DNA from: Lachnospiraceae bacterium
GTDB lineage: Bacteria > Bacillota > Clostridia > Lachnospirales > Lachnospiraceae
Assembly (NCBI GenBank): GCA_011959805.1
Contig: BLMC01000020.1
Location: forward strand, 1-40,406
Reading direction: 5' to 3'
DNA length: 40,406 bases
Position numbers and translations under genes: made by a program. How positions within the stretch are numbered: position 1 is the first letter of the stretch; each line of letters begins with the position of its first letter. This document shows, in pieces, positions 18,036 to 25,915 of this stretch. The notes beneath the pieces are model-generated. The model saw nothing but the letters and a program-made list of their open reading frames with translations, had not been told where the DNA came from and searched no databases.

Positions 18036-19006
18036 AAATTTTCCCTGTACCAGTCAATCGCAAGCGCAATTCCCCGCTCAAAATCAAACTCTGGTGCATA
18101 TCCTAGCATTTTTCTTGCCTTGGAGATATCAGCGTTGGAATGTTTGATATCCCCTGCTCGGTCTGGTCCAAACTGTGGCTCTACTTCTTTACCGAGTGCC
18201 TTGCACAAATCATAATAGATATCAATAAGATATTCCCGTCCGCCATATGCAATATTGAACGCTTCTCCTGCTACATCACTGGAGGCTAGACATGCCTTAA
18301 AATTTGCTTCTATCACATTGTCAATATAGGTAAAGTCCCGCGACTGTTTCCCATCGCCGTTGATGGTAGGCACTTCACCATCGAGTAATTGTTTAATAAA
18401 TTTGGGAATGACCGCGGCATAAGCACCATTTGGGTCTTGTCTACGACCAAACACGTTAAAATAACGAAGCCCGTAAGTATCTAAATGATAGAGCTTTTTA
18501 TAAAGTTTGCCGTACTCTTCATTTGTGCGCTTTGTAAGCGCATATGGAGAAAGCAGATTTCCTTCCTGCCCCTCTTCTTTTGGCAATACTGGATGGTCTC
18601 CATATACAGAGGAACTAGATGCATAGACAAACTTCTTTACTCCATTTTGCCTTGCCGCCTCCATCATGTTAAGTGTGCCTAGAATATTATTCTGCTCATA
18701 AAAAATAGGCATTTCAATACTTCTTGGAACAGACCCCCACGCCGCCTGATGCAGAACATAATCCACTCCTTTGCAAGCTTCCATACAAGTGTCCAGACTT
18801 TTGATATCCCCTTTTATAAAAGTATAGTTTGACCGTTCCAAAAACATTTGTACATTCTCTTCTCTTCCAGTAGAAAGGTCATCCAGAGACCGCACCTGAT
18901 ATCCCATATCCGTCAGCGCCTCACACAAATTGGAGCCAATAAATCCGGCCCCACCTGTCACAAGAAATGTGCTATTCTTCTCAAATTTCAAATCTAAATA
19001 TCCCAT
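18032..19006 (-). CDS. UDP-N-acetylglucosamine 4-epimerase, WbpP/TviC-like
   Basis: 324 residues, extended SDR. GGAGFIGS at 18-25 binds NAD, and YALTK near 153 gives the catalytic Tyr and Lys. The segment NVFGRRQDPNGAYAAVIP is characteristic of WbpP/TviC-type epimerases, which act on N-acetylated UDP-hexosamines (GlcNAc/GalNAc) and their uronic acids. With the WbpO/TviB-like dehydrogenase at 20445-21761 it would supply UDP-GalNAc and UDP-GalNAcA. The ATG has AGGAG about 13 nt upstream, a rather long spacing. It overlaps the following deacetylase gene by 4 bp. Confidence 0.88.
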   Translation of the reverse strand: MGYLDLKFEKNSTFLVTGGAGFIGSNLCEALTDMGYQVRSLDDLSTGREENVQMFLERSNYTFIKGDIKSLDTCMEACKGVDYVLHQAAWGSVPRSIEMPIFYEQNNILGTLNMMEAARQNGVKKFVYASSSSVYGDHPVLPKEEGQEGNLLSPYALTKRTNEEYGKLYKKLYHLDTYGLRYFNVFGRRQDPNGAYAAVIPKFIKQLLDGEVPTINGDGKQSRDFTYIDNVIEANFKACLASSDVAGEAFNIAYGGREYLIDIYYDLCKALGKEVEPQFGPDRAGDIKHSNADISKARKMLGYAPEFDFERGIALAIDWYRENL

Positions 19007-19026
19007 AGCGAACTTTTATTCTCCTC

Positions 19027-20457
19027 TCATTTTCGTCTTATTCCTACCAACTCTCGCAATTCTAAAAATCCAGCCATATAAAACAAAGGCAAGTTATAAA
19101 TCATGTATCGCGAGGTACATTGTATCATCAGCGCTGTCGCACATACGTTTCCTACAATTGTTAGTAAAACCACTGCCATAAAAGGCGCTGCCTGACTTTT
19201 TGTGTCACTTTTAAAAAGCTTTGCGGTCAACACTATAGCCACAAAATAGATAAAAGCGGCATACCATATCAATAAAGGGTACTCATACGAAACTGTTCGT
19301 ACAAATCCCAATGTAATTACGCTGATATAAGTGCGCAGATAACGAAAAATAACCTGTGACATCAATGCGGCGCTCAACTTCTCTGCAACTTGGTCGACCG
19401 CCGCCATCAACTCTTGATAACGTTCAACAGAAAGTCCTTGTGTCTGTTGTAAAAACTGCTTTGTTGGCTCTGCAAAGTATGTGAAATTTAGTTCATCGTG
19501 ACACTGCTCATGATGAGCTGCCCTATTTATCAGACCTGACGGTGCATATTTGTAGTTCATCCTATCCGCATCTGCACTGTCATAAATCTTATAGAAAAGT
19601 GCTCTCAAAGCATCATCTGTAATCGCTTCTCCATCTTCTCTATCTGCCACATACAACACATTTGCAAAAGACATTGCTTTTCCTGAAACAGTGTCTACAA
19701 ATAGTCCCTGCTCCAAGAAATTATATCCGCGAATCAAAACGCTTCGCGCTGAAAACGCAATGATAAGAATTGCTACAGCTGCAATCAATCCCTGACGTGC
19801 AATATTTTCCGCCAATGCAAAAGTATCTCTTTTTTTTCCTGCCCTATTGGTTTCCCAAACCGCATTTTTTACACTCTGGATATAAACTACAAAGAACCAT
19901 ACAATAAACAAAACCATCATCTGCCCGCGAATTAATGATAATAGAAAAAACAGTCCTATTGTGCGAAAGCTTTCGCGTCCAATTGGTTTTTTTGACCATA
20001 TCATATCCAAAAGACTAATAAACGCAAGCGGATACAAGGAAAACAAAATTCCCTCTGTCATTAAAGCGTTTGTCAACACAAGATGCGTACTAGAAAAAAA
20101 TGGTATCAACAGATGTGGTATCAGCAGAATCGCTGTAAAAAGAAGCGACTCTAATATTCCTAATGAAAAACGTTTGCGCATAAAAATAATAATTATGGTA
20201 TTTCCGACAATTGCCAAGAGATTCTGCAATGCGATTAATATCCAATAATGCATTTGCGGTGCTAAAAACCTTAACCCCTGAATTAGCAGCGCATATCCTG
20301 GTTCTCGCATAATCATCTGATTTTCATGCTGAAACGTATCACCCACATAAATTGGCGCTCCTGTCAAAAATAAAATCCCAAAAAATAAGATAAAGATGCC
20401 TGCAAAGATAAAATCTGTTTTCTTTTTTCTCATTCCTTTGCTGCTTACAGCCTCCAA
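19027..20457 (-). CDS. Polytopic membrane protein with REPGY motif, paralogue of the 12639-14024 product
   Basis: 476 residues with a first helix at about 15-35, an outside loop ending MREPGYALL, roughly nine further helices and a soluble middle region of about 120 residues (about 245-365). It shares its layout and several motifs with the 461-residue protein, so the two are paralogues in one locus. Function is unknown; a GT-C-like transferase or polymerase is possible. The start is unclear: TTG at 20457, inside the dehydrogenase gene (AGGA 8 nt upstream), or ATG at 20433, where the AAAGGA is too close. Confidence 0.8.
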   Translation of the reverse strand: MEAVSSKGMRKKKTDFIFAGIFILFFGILFLTGAPIYVGDTFQHENQMIMREPGYALLIQGLRFLAPQMHYWILIALQNLLAIVGNTIIIIFMRKRFSLGILESLLFTAILLIPHLLIPFFSSTHLVLTNALMTEGILFSLYPLAFISLLDMIWSKKPIGRESFRTIGLFFLLSLIRGQMMVLFIVWFFVVYIQSVKNAVWETNRAGKKRDTFALAENIARQGLIAAVAILIIAFSARSVLIRGYNFLEQGLFVDTVSGKAMSFANVLYVADREDGEAITDDALRALFYKIYDSADADRMNYKYAPSGLINRAAHHEQCHDELNFTYFAEPTKQFLQQTQGLSVERYQELMAAVDQVAEKLSAALMSQVIFRYLRTYISVITLGFVRTVSYEYPLLIWYAAFIYFVAIVLTAKLFKSDTKSQAAPFMAVVLLTIVGNVCATALMIQCTSRYMIYNLPLFYMAGFLELRELVGIRRK

Positions 20458-21761
20458 TATATATATCCTGCGTCAATATACTCTTTTTTATCCAGGATTC
20501 CCTTCAAATCTGTCAATACTTTTGCCTTGCCATTCTCTGCATAGAACGCATTCATCGCTGTCATATCAAGCGATTTATAAGACTCATGTGCCACCGCAAG
20601 AATCACTGCATCACAACCACGAATGTCCGCCATCCGTGTAAATTCTATTCCATAAAGGCGTTTTGCCTCGTCGGCATCCGCATTGTCATCTGTCACCTGC
20701 GCGGTAATACCATATTCCTTTAATTCATTATAAATATCAATAATCTTAGTATTTCTCGTATCTGGACAATTTTCCTTAAAAGTAAAACCAAGAATCGCCA
20801 CCTTTGCACTCTTTACAGGAATATCTGCCCGTATTAAATTTTTTACTAAATTCTCTGCTACATATTTTCCCATGTCATCATTGATGCGACGCCCAGAAAG
20901 AATAATCTGCGAATGGTATCCAAGCTGTTCGGCCTTGTAGGTCAAATAATAAGGGTCCACCCCTATGCAATGACCACCCACAAGTCCTGGCTGGAAATTT
21001 AAGAAGTTCCACTTAGTTCCTGCTGCTGCAAGAACAGATTTTGTGTCAATCCCCATCTTATTAAAAATAATCGAAAGTTCATTCATAAAAGCAATGTTAA
21101 TATCCCGCTGACTGTTCTCAATCACTTTCGCCGCCTCTGCAACCTTGATGGACTCTGCCCGATATACTCCAGCTTCCACCACAAGTTCATACACATGTGC
21201 AATCTCATCAAGAGTTTCCTTGTCCATACCAGACACAATCTTTGTGATGGTTTCCAGACGATGAACTTTATCCCCTGGATTAATACGCTCCGGCGAGTAC
21301 CCAATTTTAAAATCTACACCGCACTTTAAGCCAGACTCTTTTTCCAAGATTGGCACACAAACATCCTCTGTAACGCCTGGATATACAGTAGACTCAAACA
21401 CAACAATAGAACCTTTGGTAAGATTTTGTCCTAAAATGCGGCTTGCTCCTTCAACAGGGGTCAAATCTGGCGTGTGATCATCATTGACAGGGGTTGGAAC
21501 TGCCACAATATGAAACTTTGCTTCCTTTAATTTGGAAGGGTCTGCAGTAAATTCTACAGTAGTGTTTTTAATCACTGCATCTCCCACCTCATTTGTAGGG
21601 TCCACACCAGATTGATAAAGATTAATCTTCGCCGCATTAAGGTCAAATCCTACTACTTTAATCTTTTTGGCAAATGCGACAGCAATTGGCATTCCCACAT
21701 AGCCAAGGCCAACCAGTGATAATTTTTCTTTTCCACTTACAATCTCTTCATATAAACTCAT
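20445..21761 (-). CDS. tviB: UDP-N-acetylhexosamine 6-dehydrogenase, WbpO/TviB-like
   Basis: 438 residues, UDP-glucose/GDP-mannose dehydrogenase family. GLGYVGMP near the N-terminus binds [15 protein letters not shown] carries the catalytic cysteine (Cys265). The C-terminal domain has the conserved [15 protein letters not shown]. The sequence fits the branch that oxidises UDP-GlcNAc or UDP-GalNAc to the uronic acid (TviB, WbpO, CapL). Adjacent genes are a PglA-like transferase upstream (TAATG junction, RBS AAAGGAG) and a WbpP/TviC-like epimerase two genes downstream. The likely product is UDP-GalNAcA or UDP-GlcNAcA. Confidence 0.9.
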   Translation of the reverse strand: MSLYEEIVSGKEKLSLVGLGYVGMPIAVAFAKKIKVVGFDLNAAKINLYQSGVDPTNEVGDAVIKNTTVEFTADPSKLKEAKFHIVAVPTPVNDDHTPDLTPVEGASRILGQNLTKGSIVVFESTVYPGVTEDVCVPILEKESGLKCGVDFKIGYSPERINPGDKVHRLETITKIVSGMDKETLDEIAHVYELVVEAGVYRAESIKVAEAAKVIENSQRDINIAFMNELSIIFNKMGIDTKSVLAAAGTKWNFLNFQPGLVGGHCIGVDPYYLTYKAEQLGYHSQIILSGRRINDDMGKYVAENLVKNLIRADIPVKSAKVAILGFTFKENCPDTRNTKIIDIYNELKEYGITAQVTDDNADADEAKRLYGIEFTRMADIRGCDAVILAVAHESYKSLDMTAMNAFYAENGKAKVLTDLKGILDKKEYIDAGYIYWRL

Positions 21762-22864
21762 TATAATTTATACTCCTTTCCTGCGCTCTGTATTTCTTCT
21801 ATATAAGCTTGTATAACCTTTTTTCGGTCAAATTCACGCTCCATCTTTTCTCTAGCACATCTTCCCATCTGCACACGCTCCTTGTAAGATAAATTCAAAA
21901 AGCGAACGATTGTATCATACAATGCCTCTTGATTTTTGGGCGGAAATCCAAATCCAGTCACGCCTTCCGTAAATCCTTCCCTACACCCCGGAATTTGCGT
22001 GGCCAAGACTGGTCTACCGTTTGCTGCCGCCTCAAGAATCACGTTTGACATTCCTTCGTGATAGCTAGGCATCACCACTGCGGACGCCTTTTGATAAAAT
22101 GAGGTGATATTCTTCTGATATCCAATAAGCTCTAAAACGCCTTCCGCTTGCGCGGATTCTATTTTTTGCTTATAATCATCCTCATAATTTCCTACCAATT
22201 GAAACAGTACCTTCGGATATTCTTTGTGAATGGCCTTTGCTGCATACAACAGCTCATCAATCCCTTTCTCTTTCATAATTCTACCGACATACAGAAATAT
22301 CATGTGCTCTTCTTCTAAAGGATATTCCTTAAAACAATGTCTGTCAAGATTCACCCCAGAACCTGGCACCAGTCTACTCTTTTTCCCACAAATGCGAGAC
22401 TTTGCAAAAATCCTTTGATTTTCTTTATTTTGAAAAAATACGCACGCTGCGTTCTTCAATGCAATCTGATAAAGCACAGTCACAATCTTTTGTATTATTC
22501 CGCCATTTTCAAAGGCGGAGCCAAGCCCAGTAATATTTGCGATATAAGGCACACGCTGTAATCGGCAGCAAATATTTCCATAAATATTTGGTTTAATGGT
22601 GTATGTGAGAACTATCTTTGGTTTGATATGCCAAATCAGTTTCCAATAGCTACACAAAAGTTTTAAGTCCCGCGCCGGATTGACACCGCGCCGATCAATT
22701 GCTGTATAGTACATTTTACAGCCTTCCTGTGCCAACTGTGGCACTTTCTCTCCATCTGGAAGGCTGATATGTACTTCATACCTTTTTAGCAATTCCAAAA
22801 TTAATTCATTCCTAAAATCATAAAGCCCACTTGCAGAGTTTGCCAGAATCAATATCTTGTTCAT
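21761..22864 (-). CDS. GT4 glycosyltransferase, PglA-like
   Basis: 367 residues, GT-B fold. IKPNIYGN and NITGLGSAF in the N-terminal half are shared with PglA/WbnH-type alpha-1,3-N-acetylgalactosaminyltransferases, which add the second sugar to undecaprenyl-PP-linked diNAcBac or GlcNAc. [14 protein letters not shown] is the E-x7-E motif. Its place right after the PglC- and ATP-grasp-like genes fits that step. I start at ATG 22864, with AAAAAGGAAAC about 9 nt upstream. A longer frame to 22921 is coded by the inserted mobile element and is not original. Before that insertion this ATG overlapped the previous stop as ATGA. Confidence 0.88.
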   Translation of the reverse strand: MNKILILANSASGLYDFRNELILELLKRYEVHISLPDGEKVPQLAQEGCKMYYTAIDRRGVNPARDLKLLCSYWKLIWHIKPKIVLTYTIKPNIYGNICCRLQRVPYIANITGLGSAFENGGIIQKIVTVLYQIALKNAACVFFQNKENQRIFAKSRICGKKSRLVPGSGVNLDRHCFKEYPLEEEHMIFLYVGRIMKEKGIDELLYAAKAIHKEYPKVLFQLVGNYEDDYKQKIESAQAEGVLELIGYQKNITSFYQKASAVVMPSYHEGMSNVILEAAANGRPVLATQIPGCREGFTEGVTGFGFPPKNQEALYDTIVRFLNLSYKERVQMGRCAREKMEREFDRKKVIQAYIEEIQSAGKEYKL

Positions 22865-22882
22865 ATGAATGTTTCCTTTTTG

Positions 22883-23036
22883 GTAACATTTCAGCCTTCG
22901 GCTTCCTGTTACAGGCATCAAGCTATGCAGAATCGTTTCGCGATGGCTTGATGCATCTCAACCACTACGTATTCCTACGTGGCTTATATAAGCCATAATT
23001 TGCAACATAGTGCAAAGTCCTAGGCTGAACTGTTAC
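22883..23036. mobile_element. MITE-like element, copy 1 (154 bp), with 8-bp target duplication
   Basis: The ends are 14-bp imperfect inverted repeats (plus-strand left end GTAACATTTCAGCC, right end GGCTGAACTGTTAC). The element is flanked by perfect 8-bp direct repeats CCTTTTTG (22875-22882 and 23037-23044), a target-site duplication. Inside is a 9-bp stem (22915-22923 with 22946-22954) and smaller hairpins. There is no coding capacity. It matches copy 2 at 35441-35596 at both ends and in a central block with GTATTCCTACG. It supplies the last five codons and stop of the ATP-grasp gene. Confidence 0.9.
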
Positions 23037-24012
23037 CCTTTTTGGCCTCTTCTGCATCTAACACCATAATCTCACAATATTTCATCATAACCTGATTCAC
23101 TAAATAAGGGGTGGTCCTGATTGGATTAGCAATGCCCTGAAGATTTTTTTTAATCAATGTCATATGGTCAGCACCACAACTATATGCATGGGGATAACCA
23201 CCTCCAAACCGTGGATTTACCTCCGAAAAATAATACACACCATCCTGCTCAAACAAATCAATATCAATTTGCCCTGTAAATCCATTCTCTTTGGCAAACT
23301 GCACAATTTGTCTATTTAACTTTTCATCATAAAAGGATATTGCCTTGTCTGTCTCACCAGCACGCATCACTAACTTCTTTTTGGTAAAAATAGACACAAC
23401 TTCCCTGCTCACCAAATCAATATAGACATCTGCTCCAATTTCCTGTCCAGTCATATATTCTTGTATAATCATTTCTTCACCATGCGAGAATAAAAATGCT
23501 GCTGTTTCCCAATCTTGTGCTTTTGCAATTTGTATGCTGGCACTACCTTTCATTGGCTTTACAAACACTGGAAACGCAATCTCACCTTGATTCAAGGCTC
23601 GACGAAATTCCTCCAAGGATACATATGTTTTTACACAGGGATATTTATGTTCCTTCATCCAACAATACAGCTCCCATTTATTTAACGTGCGTTCACACAG
23701 TTTGTATTCGGAGCCAACTACTGTCACTCCCAGCGCTTCAAATTGGTCTTTGTGCGCTGCAATCAGCGATAATTCTGGATCAATGAGCGAGAGTACGCCT
23801 GTGATGGATTCTTTTCTACAGATGTTATAAAGAACATCCAGATATCCCGGTTCTGTAATCCGCGGCACAATATAATGCGCATCTGCCTCGTACAGCGCAG
23901 GCGCATAAGGACTGCAATCTGTACAGATAATTCTTCCTTCTCCCTCAAATGTCTTCCTAAAATATTGAACCACTTTATCTCTTGTCCCACAGCTTAAGAT
24001 TAAAAGATTCAT
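23020..24012 (-). CDS. ATP-grasp ligase (carbamoyl-phosphate-synthase-like), C-terminus altered by MITE
   Basis: 330 residues. The N-terminal Rossmann-like domain (LILSCGTRDKVVQYF) is followed by an ATP-grasp core with FPVFVKPMKGSAS and, near residue 270, FSEVNPRFGGGYP, which holds the metal-binding Glu and Asn. The family joins a carboxylic acid to an amine using ATP. In Neisseria, the PglB2 protein fuses a PglC-type transferase to an ATP-grasp domain that adds glycerate to the 4-amine. Here the same two activities are neighbouring genes overlapping by 4 bp (ATGA). The last residues GNSSA and the TAG stop come from the inserted mobile element. The reconstructed original end reads KKETFI and stops at the next gene's start. 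Confidence 0.9.
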   Translation of the reverse strand: MNLLILSCGTRDKVVQYFRKTFEGEGRIICTDCSPYAPALYEADAHYIVPRITEPGYLDVLYNICRKESITGVLSLIDPELSLIAAHKDQFEALGVTVVGSEYKLCERTLNKWELYCWMKEHKYPCVKTYVSLEEFRRALNQGEIAFPVFVKPMKGSASIQIAKAQDWETAAFLFSHGEEMIIQEYMTGQEIGADVYIDLVSREVVSIFTKKKLVMRAGETDKAISFYDEKLNRQIVQFAKENGFTGQIDIDLFEQDGVYYFSEVNPRFGGGYPHAYSCGADHMTLIKKNLQGIANPIRTTPYLVNQVMMKYCEIMVLDAEEAKKGNSSA

Positions 24013-24659
24013 GTCTCTACCTCTCTTTTTTCGGCTTCTGCCTTCTGTTTCGCCTTTCTAATTTCAGCAAAATTACCTTCTGCCTGATTGGTATCTACCA
24101 CAATATCCTCATGCACAAACACTTTTCGGATTGTTAGAAAAAATATTTTTACATCGAGTGTAAATGTCAAATTTCTTACGTATTCTACATCTGTTGCAAA
24201 CCGTGTATCCCAGTCTAACAAATTTCTACCACGAACTTGCGCAAGTCCCGTCAACCCTGGTCTGACAGTATGGCGAAGTCGCTCCTCTTCTGTATAATAT
24301 GGCAAATAGCTTACAAGAAGCGGACGCGGACCAATTAAACTCATATCTCCTTTTAAGATATTCCACAATTCAGGAAGTTCATCAAGACTTGTTGCACGCA
24401 ACATTTTTCCAAATTTTGTCAGTCTGACTGCATCTGGCAGCAGTTCTCCATTGGCATCGCGCGCATCTGTCATAGAACGAAATTTGCAGAGCTGAAATAT
24501 TTTTTCGTGATATCCTGGCCGATTTTGATGAAAAATAATTGGTGCACCAAGCTTTACGCGAACAAGTATTGCAACTACCAACAACACAGGACTAAGTAGA
24601 ATCAGCGCCGTGAGAGCGATCAGAATATCTAGCAGCCGTTTGATATATTTTCGATACAT
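24009..24659 (-). CDS. pglC: Initiating phosphoglycosyl transferase, PglC-like
   Basis: 216 residues, the short single-domain monotopic form. One hydrophobic re-entrant helix (about 10-32) is followed by CKFRSM, TSLDELPELWN with the catalytic Asp93-Glu94 pair, and RPGLTGLAQVRGRN. It transfers a sugar phosphate from a UDP-sugar to undecaprenyl phosphate at the inner face of the membrane and so starts the repeat unit. The neighbours (PglF- and PglE-like upstream) point to a 2,4-diamino-2,4,6-trideoxyhexose-1-phosphate as donor. The RBS AGGAG lies 8 nt before ATG. It overlaps the ATP-grasp gene. Confidence 0.92.
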   Translation of the reverse strand: MYRKYIKRLLDILIALTALILLSPVLLVVAILVRVKLGAPIIFHQNRPGYHEKIFQLCKFRSMTDARDANGELLPDAVRLTKFGKMLRATSLDELPELWNILKGDMSLIGPRPLLVSYLPYYTEEERLRHTVRPGLTGLAQVRGRNLLDWDTRFATDVEYVRNLTFTLDVKIFFLTIRKVFVHEDIVVDTNQAEGNFAEIRKAKQKAEAEKREVET

Positions 24660-24673
24660 ATGATCAACTCCTA

Positions 24674-25834
24674 CTAATCTTCAAACAAACGTCTCACAAT
24701 GCGAATTACTTTCTCCATATCTGCCTCTGTATTTTTAATGTCACTTGGCAGACACACGCCACGCGCAAAAATATCTTCACTGACACTGACTTTACCTTCA
24801 TTGTGGCTGAAAAAATCACAGTCCGCAAATATAGGCTGTAAATGCATCGGTTTCCAAATAGGACGCGATTCTATATTCTCTGCCTCAAGTGCATCCATTA
24901 TTTTATCCGGCGTCACATTACTACCCTCTTTTATTGTTATACAAGACAGCCAATTATTTGCCTCTCCCCGCGGATTTAACGGGTTCATCTCAATCACATC
25001 AATATCAGCAAACGCTTCCTTGTATCTAGTATAGATTGCTTTCTTTAAGCGTATATGTTCGTTAAGATGCAATAATTGTCCCCTACCAATTCCTGCTAAA
25101 ACATTGCTCATTCGATAGTTGTAACCAATTTTTGAATGCTGATAATGCCTTGCTGGGTCTCTTGCCTGTGTCGAGAGTGTCCGCACTTCCTGCACAAGTG
25201 CTTCCTCCTTAGAAACAAGCATTCCTCCCCCAGAAGTTGTAATAATTTTATTTCCATTAAAAGAATAGATCCCAATACGTCCAAAGGTTCCTGTAAGTTT
25301 TCCATCATATGTAGAGCCAAGCGACTCTGCTGCATCCTCAAGCACTGGAACATGATGCTTTTGACAAATCTGTAGGATTTCATCCATCTTAGCCGGCGTT
25401 CCATACAAATGTACGATAATAACTGCCTTAGGGGTAGGATATTTTTCAAACGCTTTTTCAAGCGCGCAAGGCGACATATTCCAAGTATCTGGTTCTGAAT
25501 CAATCAATACAGGGATTGCCTTCTCATATGAAATCGGATTGCAACTCCCTGAAAACGTCAAAGAAGAAACAAACACAGTATCTCCCTCTTCTACCCCTAA
25601 GAGTTTTAGCCCTAAATGAATGGCAGCAGTTCCTGAACTCAATGCTGCCGCATAACCACATCCCGTATACGCTGCGATTTCTGTCTCAAAGTTATTGACA
25701 TTCGGTCCCAAAGGCGCCACCCAATTTGTATCAAATGCCTCCGCAACAAAACGCTGCTCATCTCCATGCATTGTAGGACTCGCTAAATAAATTCTCTTTT
25801 TGTCATTCATTGTATTCTCTCCTGCACTACTCAT
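24674..25834 (-). CDS. pglE: PLP-dependent amino-sugar transaminase, PglE-like
   Basis: 386 residues, DegT/DnrJ/EryC1 family. IYLASPTMHGDE and NWVAPLGPNV at the N-terminus match the PglE/WlbC branch. SFNGNKI contains the PLP-binding Lys196. It would aminate the 4-keto product of the adjacent PglF-like dehydratase to give UDP-4-amino-GlcNAc. Two starts have good sites: ATG 25834 (AGGAGG, 6 nt spacing, chosen) and ATG 25810 (AGGAGA, 7 nt), the latter matching family length. It is followed 14 bp later by the PglC-like gene. I see no PglD-type hexapeptide acetyltransferase; the ATP-grasp gene takes its usual place. Confidence 0.9.
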   Translation of the reverse strand: MSSAGENTMNDKKRIYLASPTMHGDEQRFVAEAFDTNWVAPLGPNVNNFETEIAAYTGCGYAAALSSGTAAIHLGLKLLGVEEGDTVFVSSLTFSGSCNPISYEKAIPVLIDSEPDTWNMSPCALEKAFEKYPTPKAVIIVHLYGTPAKMDEILQICQKHHVPVLEDAAESLGSTYDGKLTGTFGRIGIYSFNGNKIITTSGGGMLVSKEEALVQEVRTLSTQARDPARHYQHSKIGYNYRMSNVLAGIGRGQLLHLNEHIRLKKAIYTRYKEAFADIDVIEMNPLNPRGEANNWLSCITIKEGSNVTPDKIMDALEAENIESRPIWKPMHLQPIFADCDFFSHNEGKVSVSEDIFARGVCLPSDIKNTEADMEKVIRIVRRLFED

Positions 25835-25915
25835 AATACTCCTCCTTTTCTGTTTTCTAAATTCCAAAAGGCTTTTTCCACACCAGAAAAATCAGATGTA
25901 GAAAACTCTAAGATT

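Noticed and set aside
22865-22921. N-terminal extension of the PglA-like protein
   Set aside because: The extra codons lie in the inserted mobile element; family alignment and the ribosome binding site support ATG at 22864.
22883-23036. Riboswitch or T-box leader between the ATP-grasp and PglA-like genes
   Set aside because: A second copy elsewhere, inverted ends and perfect 8-bp target duplications identify a mobile element.
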